64,000 bases of DNA from Channa striata (taxonomy: Eukaryota > Chordata > Actinopteri > Anabantiformes > Channidae). The stretch spans positions 7,195,501 through 7,259,500 of the forward strand of contig CM065184.1 of the NCBI GenBank assembly GCA_033026295.1. Direction: 5' to 3'. A program made the translations under genes and the position numbers. The notes below the pieces were generated by a model. That model was given only the letters and a program-made list of their open reading frames with translations. It was not told the origin of the DNA and searched no databases. Shown piece by piece: positions 11,766-23,231 of this stretch (position 1 is the first letter of the stretch; each line of letters starts with the position of its first letter).

Positions 11766-14700
11766 GACGGCGGTTAGTAGGACAAGTTTCAGATGCCAAG
11801 TTTGTCCTTTTTCTCAGGCCAGCTGAGGTATGCGTTGTTTATTTGTTTAAAACTGATATAAAGTCTTAAAGTGAGACAGTGTCAAAGGTTAAAGGGCAAA
11901 AGGTCAGCAAATTGGTTCAGTAGTGTTGGATGTGAAGCCAGTTTGGTAGCATGTTGCTAACATTTAGCATCTTAAATTTCAAAAACAAAGTGTAGAACTT
12001 GCTCATATACACATAAAATGTATGTTTTCCATGCGTGGGTTTTTTAGTTCTTATTTTTTTCTAAATACTTGAGATGAAAAATGGATTACAAGTAAATTAC
12101 ACGTCATGCGATAGTGAAATAAACATCTCTCACTCATCCCTGCCTATTGTTTTCCCCAGTCATGGCTTTCTGGGCTGGAACACGTGTCTAAAGTGCAAAC
12201 AGGGAGCCCAGACTGACGGAACACTGATTTATTTCCAGCGTGTTTGAGCTACACAAAAGCAGCAAGACCCAAACTTTGTCGTGTGATGGTGACAGGGAGG
12301 ACGGAGCTCAGTCTGCAGACAGTGCCACTGCAAATGGGTCATCAACATTTTCAGCCCTGCGCTAGAGTACATGGTAATTACGGTCACGGCAGAAGCACTC
12401 TCCCATCAAATTAAGCCGGAAATCATGTGTTCATTTACACAGTTTTCTGACAAAACTATCTACTTTGGATATTGTGAGTGTGCTGGAAATGTCCAGAGAC
12501 TCCAGCAGGAACTTGTCTTATTTTATCAGGAAGCATCTGTCTGCTAAGCTAAAGGTCAAAAATATTTCCCTCAGTTAGGCAGTTTTCATCTTAAACAACC
12601 AGTTTTACTTTCAGTCATCACTTGTCTGTAAATGGCAGCCAAGGTCGTATTAGGTCAAAGCCAAGCCATGGCATTTGTTTTTTCATATCCCTATTACTTA
12701 GTTTCAGCTCGTGATCATTGTTCCTCTTTGTTGATTGTATCCTCTCTATCCTCTCTATATTAGGTACTTTTCCCAGACAGTTCCACTTGACATAATAACT
12801 AATTTTGCCGTTTTTTTCCACATTTGACCTATGATTGGATGATCCAGCCTCTTTGTATGTTTGAGGACTCCCGCAGCAAAATGCTGACTGGCCTCTTTTA
12901 AAGCTGACATGTGCAACTATTTGCCAACATGCAATGATTCAGTTTGACACGATAATTATATTTAAGTCACTTAAGAATGATTTTCCCTGAGGTGTGTATG
13001 TTATTTTGCCTATCCCAGGTTTACCAAGTGTAGTAATTTGAGTATTACCATCAGTAAATTATCAGATACTGCTGGGGACCAGGCCACTCATTATTGTTTG
13101 TTCAGTCTTACAAATTCACTGGAAACAATCCTGTTTAGTAAATTGTTGGAGAAACTTGCAAATGTTACAATTTTTAGTGTTACTGATCTTGTCTTACTTT
13201 ATAAGTCTGTGATCCTGTGAGATTATTAGCGAAATAATAATATATATATTTCTAAAAATACATCATCAGGCTTGTATCATATGTTGATAAAGTATGTAAT
13301 TACTGTAAAAAATCGAGTGCTCTTGCTTTGTCACTGTATTAATTCATTTGATGGGATAAACAAACTAATCTAGAGCATTTTTAAAGTTTGATAAAATGAC
13401 ATAAAGATAATATTTGTTTTAGTTCACACGATTGGAGCAGGCTGGTATTTCCTATGTGCAAAGCAGCTTGTCCCCGAGGAATTTGTGGAATGTATTCTTT
13501 TGTTTTCTGTAGATTTAGCAGCTTCTCATTTCTCTGCTGCCTGTGGGAGAGCCCAGGAAGAGGCAGCAGGGTGAAAATGAGTCTGAGAGACTGACGGTAA
13601 CCCCTCTGGGGAGCCCGATCTTCTCTGTGCTCATGTCTTTGAACCAGCATTGAGTGAATTTGTAAGTCTAGGGAGGAGGGGTGAAGTTGTGGAAATTAAC
13701 TGTGTGCCACTGCAAGGATCCTCTCATTAGAAAGATGTTCTCATGTTTGACTGAAGACTTGTCAGTCCACCACTCAGAGCCCTCACTTCTCTGTTTATTT
13801 ATAGCGAGAGAAACTTGCCACTGGATGTCTCCTTCATGCAAGTCATGGCTGTGATCTTGAGGGAAAGAGGAATGCTCTAATTGAAGCTTTATGCTTTCAA
13901 TTATTATTTTTCTCAAGGCGTTATGGAGAGATGAGCCTTCAGCATTTTAAAAGTGGCTTTTCTGCGGCCTTTGAACTGTATATTACTAAGAGCAGAGCTG
14001 CCAGCACATTAAAAGACAGATTGTGATTGAGTAGCAGGAAAATTAACTTTGTACTGTCTAAGTACTGTCGTCTTATAATTAGCCTGAATGCCTTCATGTT
14101 TAGCAGTATTCCCATAATTTGTCACCACTCTTACCTATATTAAAATATCTTATGCAGAAGTCATATCAGTGGGGTTAAAATAATTATCATTTTGGAGGTG
14201 CCTTTTTAAACAAGCTTTATTCCTTTCCTACACTTCATGTGGTATGTGCTGCTGTACCAGGGGTCAGCGCAGTAAAAATAATGCTTGCCATGGTCAACAG
14301 TTTGCAGAGTGACAGCACAGGTATCGGTGGATGGCAGCTTATTCTATATGAGGCTCCATAGTTGTAGACCTGTGTTCCCGTGACGACCCCTGTCAACCAC
14401 AACGTTAAAACAAGTTTGATGTTGGGGCTCATCAGTGTGTCTGCTCCTAATAGCTGACTTCATGCTGGTAAATGAAGCTTGCCTATCTCACCAACATTGT
14501 AAAGCAGACTTGCTCTAGAATATATTTTTTTGCTCTAAAGTATTTCTAAACTTCTACATTTATCTTATACATTTACATTACAAAACTTTGAGCTTCCAAA
14601 GTGTATTTCCTCAAATTGTTTTAACCTGCTCCTGAAAGTATGCCTGAAAATATTAAAATATTGATTTACAGTCATTCATGTCAATTTTGCTGACTTTACA

Positions 14701-15050
14701 GTTTACGGTAATAGGGGTTAAGAAGAAAATATTTCTATAGTCCTGTACTTCAGACAGTTTTGCACTAAATGCATTAAGCCTTAATCGGCTGCCTTAAGAA
14801 AATGTGTTTTATTTAATTTCCAAATCTTTTTACTTACAGGATGGGAGGACTTCAACTGAGAAGTGATATATTTATAAGATTGCTACTTTTGGAATATCAT
14901 ATTGTTGATATTTTATTGTTTTCCTTAGTAATCTTCTCCAAATTTGTTTTTTTTTGTTTTTTTTTTATAGAGGAGAAGACCTCTGATGTGAGGGACAATT
15001 AATCCAGGAAAGGAGGAACAGTTTGGAACCTAGCATTACACCCTGCAGCC
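11360..15050 (+). other. ston1: ston1 5' intron and 5' UTR of coding exon
   Basis: This is about 3.6 kb of intron between the CpG island and the acceptor (long T tract, then TTATAG, ending at 14970), followed by 80 bases of 5' UTR before the ATG at 15051. I see no gene, no convincing transposon and only short AT-rich low-complexity runs. Another non-coding exon is possible near 14840 (acceptor TTACAG), but nothing fixes it. Confidence 0.5.
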
Positions 15051-17839
15051 ATGTGTTCTACCAATCATTCAAACTGGGTCACATTTGAAGATGACAGCAC
15101 ACCACTATCACCACCTCAGAAGCCCCTACAGTCATCACAGCTTATCAAAGCATCGGTGCCACGTCCAAATGGTCTGAAATTAGTGCTTCCTCCAATCAGA
15201 GACACTTCCTGGAGCCTCAGTCATTCCCTGGATTCTCCTCAAAGCAACTCAAGTCTTAGTGGAAGTTTCTGTGTGCCTTTAAACACATCTATTTGCACTC
15301 CTGTTAGTGGGGGTCCTGTCAGCGTGTCCCCGTTTCACACACAAGAAAAGCACAAGTTCCTTCATAGTTTGTCCAGCTCATCAACAACCTCTGCTCACTC
15401 CCCAGCACCAGAGACCTTTAATCTAACCTCAGATGCACCAAGGCCTTTCCCGTCTTTCCAGGAGAACTCAGGACACTACAACCCCTTCTGGGATGGAACC
15501 AAATACAGCGCAGATGTGGACAGCTCCTCCTCAGACTCAGAGTCTGACAACAGTCTACCACGTTTCTTTATTCGGACCAAAGATGGCAGTGAACCTCCTC
15601 GTCACGAACTCCAGAACTCGTTTTCCTATGTTTGCCACAAACTGCAAGGCCTACGAACAGAAACAGATTGTGAAACAGAGATGGAAAAAAACCAACAGAG
15701 GCAGCCAAGTTGCAAAAATGAGGTATTAAGCGAGGGATCATCTCAGTTTGTTCCTCGAGGTCTGTTTCGTAGCCAGAAGAGAGATGGTTGGCCCGTCATG
15801 CTCAGGATCCCTGAGAAAAAGAACCGCATGTCCTCTCGACAGTGGGGGCCGATCTATCTCCGCTTGTTACCCGGAGGTGTGCTGCAGATGTACTATGAGA
15901 AAGGGCTGGAGAAACCATTCAAGGAGTTCCAGCTATTCTCGCAGTGTAGGGTATCAGAACTTAAGCTGGAAACCTATAGTGAGCCACGCAAAGTCCTCAC
16001 CATCAAGGTGGAACATTTCTCCTACACAGAAAAGAAACGCTATCACCCTAAGTTAGAGGTTAATCACGAGGCAGAGGTAGAGCAGCTGCTCAAGTTTGGC
16101 TCTACAGTACATGACGACATGGAGGACCTGGTAGTCTCCATGGAAGAAGAAATCTTCAAACTGGGTATACCTCACCAGCAGAGGCGGCACTACGAGGAAC
16201 AGGAGCTATCGTTGCAGATCACTGATCATATCTGGGTACAACTGGATAAGTTTGGAGAAGTCATAGAGCGGACAGCCTTCACACAGATTCACTGTCTGGC
16301 CTTTCTTAATGGACAAGGGGATTGTTTTCTTGCCCTTAATGATCTTGGGCTGCTGCACTTGGACTCCAGCTATGGATCTGAGGATGGCACTGAGCTCTGG
16401 ATGGAGATTGCTGACGTCCATTTTCACAAATGTGTGAATGAGACAGAGTTTCAGAGATCCCGGCTCATTAAGTTCACTCCTCCTGATGCTTGCAGGGTGG
16501 AACTGATGAGGTACAAGACGACAATGTTGGGTTGCACAGAAATTCCCTTCTCAATAAAAGCTGTGGTTACAGTTCAAGGTGCCTATGTGGAGCTCCAGGC
16601 CTTTCTTAACATGTCAGCCACCTTCCTTTCCTCCTTGGGGGGGTGTGATACATACCCACTGTGTGAGAATGTAGTGATCCGTGTGCCAGTGCCTGGCGAC
16701 TGGGTCAAAGTGACACAGACGGTGGCCTTACTGCGTCAGAGGTCACTGAAAGCCCGTATGAACAGAAATGCCTGTTTGGGCTCTGTCAGCGCCGCAGACT
16801 CGCAGCCTGTCATGCAGGTGTCGATCGGCACTGTCAAGTATGAGAATGTTTATTCAGCTATCGTGTGGAGGATCGACAGACTGCCTGCGAAGAATATGGG
16901 TGAGGCACTAATGAGGGATTAACGTATTTTCAACTTCTTGGATATTTATTCTTGCGGTTGTTTACAAAATGCCTGTCACTTGGAGTTATTACAAGTGACC
17001 TTTGTTTTCTCTTTTGCAGCGGTGAATCACCCCCATTCATTTTCCTGCAAGCTCGAGCTAGGATCTGATCAGGAGATCCCAAATGACTGGTACCCTTTTG
17101 TCACGATGGAATGTGAAATTATGGGCGCAGTTGTATCGCAGACCCGGGTGAAGTCCCTGGGCACTGTGAACGACATCCAGCCGCAGAAACATTTGACCAG
17201 TTGGACACGCTATCATTGTCAGGTAGGATCATTCATCAGCGTGGTAAAATGTTGCCCAGTTCATGCAGCAGCCTAAATGTAGTAGAGAAAACAGATTTTA
17301 TTCTCAATAGTGTTTGGCTCATTACTTGAAAAATGTAACATATTACCCATGACAAAATTCCAAATTAATATAATTATTTTCTTACTATCTTTTAAACGTA
17401 ACTGATAAAAGTTTTCAAAGGTTTAGTGTCTCATACTGAGTGTCATCTGTTGAAATGGGCAACATTTCATCCGTCATATGTTGCCACAAGCTTCGTTAGT
17501 TCTTTGTTGTAGCTGCTGTTGACAGTTAAAGTCCAGTTTTAGTTGTTTAGCCACTGAAGGGCTACAGCCATCTTTGTTGGGGTTTATCTGGCTGAATATT
17601 AAATGTGGGTTTTCAGATCAGTCTGATGTGGTGACAATAAAAGTAACAATGTTATGCAATGTTTTTATGTTGAAGAACTGAAATATTATTGCAGAAATTT
17701 TATTTGTAACATTTTACACTGCCCAACACTGTTTATTAGTGCAACTAACTTTGTTTTGTACTTGTGTTTCTAGGTGGAAGTGGACAAGAAATGGATTGAA
17801 ACAGACTCTCAGAGGGAATCTGGCTGTATGACACAGTGA
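15051..17839 (+). CDS. ston1: Stonin-1, endocytic adaptor
   Basis: Coding exons are 15051-16899, 17020-17222 and 17774-17839 (stop TGA), giving 705 residues against 735 in human. The start is fixed by MCSTN...WVTFEDD, which matches the mammalian N terminus. Residues 1-235 are a Ser/Pro-rich, probably disordered region with an acidic Ser stretch and an NPF at 144-146. The stonin homology domain follows from about 240 (GWPVMLRIPEKKNRMSSRQW). The mu-homology domain, related to AP-2 mu, runs from about 385 to the end, including ELGSDQEIPNDWYPF and LGTVNDIQPQKH. Stonins sort synaptotagmin-type and adhesion cargo into clathrin vesicles at the plasma membrane; stonin-1 has been linked to focal-adhesion and NG2 turnover in mammals. 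Exon 3 ends in phase 0, which matters for the read-through discussed in the findings. Confidence 0.97.
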
Positions 17840-19928
17840 TGATTTATGCAGCAGAGGAGAATTCTAACACTATCACATTTTCTCAATAGTTAAAAAAAAT
17901 AACAAAAACGAATAAAAACAAGGGTTATGAGGGACATTTTTTTCTTTAACCTGTTGTCAAGTTCATCTTACAACACATAGCCTGGTAGTATTTCTCATGG
18001 AGAGTAACCAGTTTTTTATTTCATAAATGAGACTGATTTAGACATAAGCAATAGTTTAACATGGCCATAGCACTTTACACTTAATAGATTTAATATTTGT
18101 AAGATTAAACTTTATGAGTACTGTACATAAGCTTGCATTTGCATCATCTGCACTGCCTTCCAGAATGATTGGGAGCCTTGAGAAATGTGTGCTGAGCTGG
18201 CTGTGTGAGGTAAACATCTTAAGTAATGAGCAACGTTCAGTGATCATCAGCAGAAGTTCAGGGTGAGACCCTGCTGGTACTCACATGTGTATAAAGTTCC
18301 TTTCGCTTCAGGATCGATTCATTTGGCTGTGGACTTGTACACTGTTTAAGTGTTATGTGGCGTGATAACTTCCAAAGAATCGTAAAATTTCCGTTCAAAG
18401 GTGAGCTCCTCCGTGCAGCTGGAATAACTTAAACAGCTTTCAGGACAACTTGGTTAAACTCACTGAATTTTCAGTGTCAAAGCCACGGTACTTTTAAATA
18501 GCTGTATTTTAGCAGCTATACGTAAATGTGCAAGGTCTGAGATTTATATACAATGTATACCAATGTTTATATTGGCTGGGAGAAATTACTTTCATCTTTT
18601 TTCCCCACATGAATGCAACTCATTACTTTTGTTGCTTACCTAGAGCTGACATTTGACTTCATACCAAGGCTGCATTCTGGACTATCATTGTATTTAAACA
18701 AATCTGTATTATATACATTTTCTGCCTCGGGGTTGTGAATAGGATGGATTAAATGGGAAAAAAAATATATAGAAAAAGCTTCCTAGTGAACAGGCCTTGA
18801 CTGATGATTTTTATGGATAAGGTACCCGTCTTAAGCTAGATATATGTACATTAAAAGTAAATTGAATTAAACTTGAGTGACTCATTGTACTTCTACCCAG
18901 ATATTAATTCAACCTGAATTGTCTACATCTGTTGTTAGGAAGCATATAGAGAGATATTTTCAATGTCCATGCTGCAGAGCCAAAATGCTTTTAAAATGGG
19001 TTCCTCCTCATGACCGATCTCCCACACAAAGCATTGGCTGTCGTTTAAACCCATAATTTACACATGGTGAAAAATCACGGTAATACGTGAACAAAAGAAC
19101 AACACTGTTGGAAACAAACAAAAGTGGCAAAATAGCACATTGTTACTCAATTTTACCCATCATCAAAGCTTTAGGAGAACATGACATCCAGCAGTGAGTA
19201 AAAGCAGGCTGCTGTTTAGCAAATTCACATCAAGGGTCTAAGGGTGAAGGCAAATCTGTGAGAGTGAAAAATATAAATAAAATTAAGTTGACTCAAGAAC
19301 GAGAAAATATCCTGGAAACAGGAGAGAAAGTCAAATGCTGAGAGCAGTTAGAACAGATTAATCTGCAGCAGGTGACTTTGCTGAGTGTCGAGTGAACACA
19401 CCTGATCCAGGTGATCAGCGGGGTTGGTTGGAAAATAGACAGAGCAGGTTTATGAGGACCAGGACTGACAACTACTACGAGATATTGTAAAGTATGGAGG
19501 ATGAGTAATTTGTAATCTTCTGTTTGCACTGAATGCCGTCCCCCAAAGTCTACTAGAAAATACTGTGAGTTAAGAAATACACCTACACTCACACAACACA
19601 TAGAGACTTCATCCAAGGTTTAGTTTTTCATCACCCTGCATAATCACTATCTTCTCCATAATTTAAAATGAGTAACAAAAATGAAATGATACATGACACA
19701 CATTCATGCGAGAAACAGGGTCAGCTTTCACATTCTCTCTCTTATTACCAAACAACAGAGCAATGAGTGGATCTGCGATTTGGAACTTGATCCTCTGATT
19801 CAGACACACCTGTGGAGCTTGATTCCTGCCACCTGTGTGTGTCTAACCTGTGGTCAGGCTTAACTTTGTGTCTTGTGTTCCACGTTTAACGGATTGTCTT
19901 TGTCCATAGTTAAATTCCACCTTAAATC
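17840..19928 (+). other. ston1 3' UTR and ston1-gtf2a1l spacer
   Basis: AATAAA hexamers are at 17911-17916, soon after the stop, and at 19276-19281. The first would give a very short 3' UTR. The rest is AT-rich sequence with no repeat or coding frame I recognise. The gtf2a1l promoter must lie in the last few hundred bases, but there is no CpG island or clear TATA box. Confidence 0.5.
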
Positions 19929-22900
19929 ATGCTGACCAACACAGGCCCAGTGGTAAGCAGAGCTAGTTTTGCTTAAGAATTATGTGGTTTGTTGACTTTG
20001 AGATATAGTTAATATGTGCTTTTTGTGTATTTTTTATGACTACAAAACACAGAGCTCTTAAATATTGACAATTGTACCTATACAAATACTATTACAGGCC
20101 TGAAACAAAGAGTGAACATGTGCTGAGTCTACATTTTAAAAACAAAATAGAAGCTGTAGCAGTTTCAATAGAAATAGTTTGATTGATCACAAAAACATAT
20201 ACAGGCTGGTTATGATGCATAAATGTGTGTGAATAACTACAGGCCAAACTCTACTTGTCCATAATTGATGATGTGATTGAGAATATGCGGGAGCTCTTCC
20301 TGGATGAAGGGCTTGAAGACCGGGTCCTGGACGATTTAAGACATGTGAGTTGCGTTCTACAAAACCCTGCTTCATTAAAAAAGAAAAGAAAATAATGCAC
20401 ATCTCGACTCAAGCTGTCAGTTACAGCGAAGTTAGATCATCTAGTGAGGAAGTTTGCCCCATACCAGGAAGACAGACTGCTGTGTCTTCTGCTGTGCAGC
20501 TTTGGGAGTCAAAGATGATGCAGTCAAAAGCAATGGAAGACTTCAGGAAAAACAATATCAACTCGTCCAACTTTGTGCTCCAGCTCCCCGCCAACTACAG
20601 TCACGCGGATCAGGAACTCACAGGCAAGGCACTGCTGCTAGAAATCGAACTGCTTACCAACAGAACTTACATCCTCTACCTTTTTACTGATCCCAAGATA
20701 ATTAATGCTGCTGGTCAAACAAGGGGTAGTTCATGTTAAAGGAACTGGGGAAAAATGTGCTCTCAAAGTTTCAGATGACTTACAGTTTGGATTAAGCCTT
20801 TTAGGTCTGATGATATAAAATCTAAAGTAATCAAAGCGATCTAATAATAATTATCATTTTAAATTACATTTTAAAATTATTTTACCTCGTTCTTATTTCC
20901 CCTCGCAGCCTCAGTTGTGATTCCTGCCAGTCAGAATATCCACGGCTTCCCAGTCAAGGCAAGTGCCCTGAAGACTTGCAGTACACTACTTCCATGACTT
21001 CATTTGGCTCCTAACATGGGGAAGCCACATGGAAGCAAATATTAGCTGTCATTACAATGTCAACATTATTATTTTTAGTTTAATTTTTTACATTTAATTT
21101 TATTTTACAAGTCTTAATTTTTTAAAGAGTCTTATTATGGCTGTTACTGGTCTATATAATAAAAATTACTTTAATGATCAATTATTTAAATATACCAAAT
21201 TGGTACCTCTGAAATGTTGTTCTGAGGATTTAAAATGCCTGTACCACCTTAAAAATATGACACATTAAAAGCTAATAGACTGCAATAAGCTGCAGTATTT
21301 AATTAATAAGCTAAATAAATAAAACAAAAACATTTCTTTACCTATATTGTTTATTTGCAGAACAACTCAGACGCACTTGCGACATTTTCTCTCCCGGCTG
21401 GGATAGCTTACCCTGTGCAGATACCAGCTGGAGTCACCCTACAAACAGCCTCTGGTATGACGCCACCTGTTGGGCCTACATCTGTTGTGGTTTTTAGCCT
21501 GCACTGACCTATAAAATAACACTTACTCTCTTTTATCTCCCTAAGGTCAACTTTATAAGGTCAATGTTCCTGTTGTGGTTACTCAGGCCCCAGTGGGTCA
21601 GCAGCCCCCACATAAAATCACTAAGTGGAGGGAAGCCTCTGCCCCTCCGTCAGCTGCAATCCCCCCGACCACTTTTAATCCTCAGGAGGCAGAGCCGTCC
21701 GCTGTTCCGGCTACGTGTGTCACACAGCCGCAACAGGCGAAGAGCAGCTTACACCCGAGTCAGGAGGCCAGAACCCCCCTGCAGCCACGGTTCCTGCTGG
21801 TAACACCTCACAGCTTCAGGAGGGTCACGATCCACAGCCCGAGGTCCCACCGGGAGAAAATGAGCTCAGTCCACAAGTTGAACCCGTGAACCTCAGTATG
21901 TCTGCTTTACCCTGCAGCCAGTTCCCGGTGTTGGACTTCCAGATCCACACTGAGGACGAGTTGACGGAGAAAGCTCGGTTGAAGACCAGAGATATTGATG
22001 ACATCCTGAAGGAAGTAATTGAGGAGGAGAGAGAGAAAGCAGAAAGAGCCAGGAATCTAGCTTCTGCAAAGAGTGATCAGTGTGAGGCTGCTCTTGGGGT
22101 AATCAGAACAGAAGATTTGTTAGATTTATGGGTGGGGTGGGAGGTTTTGTTAATCTAACTGTTGCCTGTAGCTTTATTTATAGTGGTGTTCGTGTTAGCC
22201 AATAAGTGTATTATTTGTGGGAATAGTAGGAACTAGATTTTGGAGCTTGACCCAAACTGTAGAGAAAAAGTCAAAAGTCTGCCTTTATTTCTTTTCACAG
22301 TATTCATGAAGTTGGAGATCCATTGAATGTTCAATACCAAATACCCTTTTTCATCAATCTAAAATGCTCACATTTATAATACACTCAATCATAATGATCA
22401 TATTTAAATAATTTCTCAAAGTTTTCAACATGGCAGATTGTTGTGCTTGGATTTATATAGCAGTCACTCCCACTCAAACACTTTCTTATGTTCTAAGCTG
22501 GACCTTGACTACAGCTACAGGGAAATATCCGACATTGTGCAGCTGGATGGTCCTGCAGACAGCTCTGACATCGAGGAGGAAGAGGGAGGTCCCCTGGAAG
22601 AGAATGATTTTCTGGGTATAATCAACGCAGAGGCCATAAAGGCCCTGCAGGAAGGAGATGGAAGCAGTGATGGCGACAGCATTTCCTCCAGCAGTGACAG
22701 CGCCGTGGCAGATGAACTTGCCAACGTAGAGGAAGAGGTGAGACTGATTTCTCACGAGCCATAGTTTAATATTTATATGTTAATAATAGAAAACTCCAGC
22801 TGATTTGTGCCTTTACGCCTAGAAATGATATTTTCAGCCATGTTTATGTACCGCACATTTTATCCAACAGTATATGTTAATTTTTTTGATAACTGATTTC

Positions 22901-23231
22901 CCACGTCACACTTCTGTTGATCAGGATCCTTTGAATTCAGGGGATGATGTGATTGAGCAAGACATCCCTGATCTCTTTGACACAGACAATGTAATCGTGT
23001 GCCAGTATGACAAAGTAAGAACATTTCAGCTCTCTACTGGCTATTATTTGCTTCTGAACAAAGTTCTGTGTTGAATACTGCCTGTTTATTAAAAAGGGAA
23101 AAAAAAAAAACCTTGTATTGCAGATTCACCGCAGCAAAAACCGCTGGAAGTTTCATTTGAAAGATGGAGTGATGTGTTATGGAGGCAGGGACTACGTGTT
23201 CTCTAAGGCTGTTGGGGAAGCCGAGTGGTAA
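19929..23231 (+). CDS. gtf2a1l: TFIIA alpha/beta-like factor (ALF), frame broken by one base in exon 6
   Basis: Exons: 19929-19952, 20243-20344, 20500-20623, 20909-20958, 21361-21454, 21546-22098, 22498-22737, 22925-23014, 23124-23231 (stop TAA). The N-terminal helical domain (AKLYLSIIDDVIENMRELF, then LWESKMMQSKA) and the C-terminal beta domain (DPLNSGDDVIEQDIPDLF, VIVCQYDKIHRSKN, ending in AVGEAEW) match TFIIA alpha/beta. CYGGRDYVF and the location favour the germ-cell paralogue ALF over GTF2A1. TFIIA stabilises TBP on promoters; ALF is testis- and oocyte-enriched in mammals. The centre is a Gln/Pro-rich spacer, then acidic linkers. Exons sum to 1385 nt, one short of a multiple of three. 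The frame used at 21546-21590 hits a stop at 21887, while the downstream conserved frame is shifted. The introns after 20623 and 20958 have GC donors. The 22098 donor and 22497 acceptor (CTAAG) were chosen by phase and are less certain. Confidence 0.9.
22540..22551 (+). other. gtf2a1l: Predicted Taspase-1 cleavage site in gtf2a1l
   Basis: The codons read Q-L-D-G, followed by PADSSD. Taspase-1 cuts TFIIA alpha/beta after the Asp of Q(V/L/I/F)D/G, and the human paralogues have QVDG at the aligned place. Cleavage would give separate alpha-like and beta-like chains. This is a motif-based inference; the surrounding acidic residues also fit. Confidence 0.65.

Noticed and set aside
11012..11826. Several overlapping open frames of 80-165 codons on both strands in the CpG island
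   Set aside because: Stops are rare in GC-rich DNA. The frames overlap each other, show no family resemblance, and the region is better explained as the ston1 promoter and first exon.
21896..21917. A GTATGT...CCCTGCAG pair in gtf2a1l exon 6 that looks like an intron
   Set aside because: Only 22 bases long, far below a workable vertebrate intron, and the sequence stays in an open frame.
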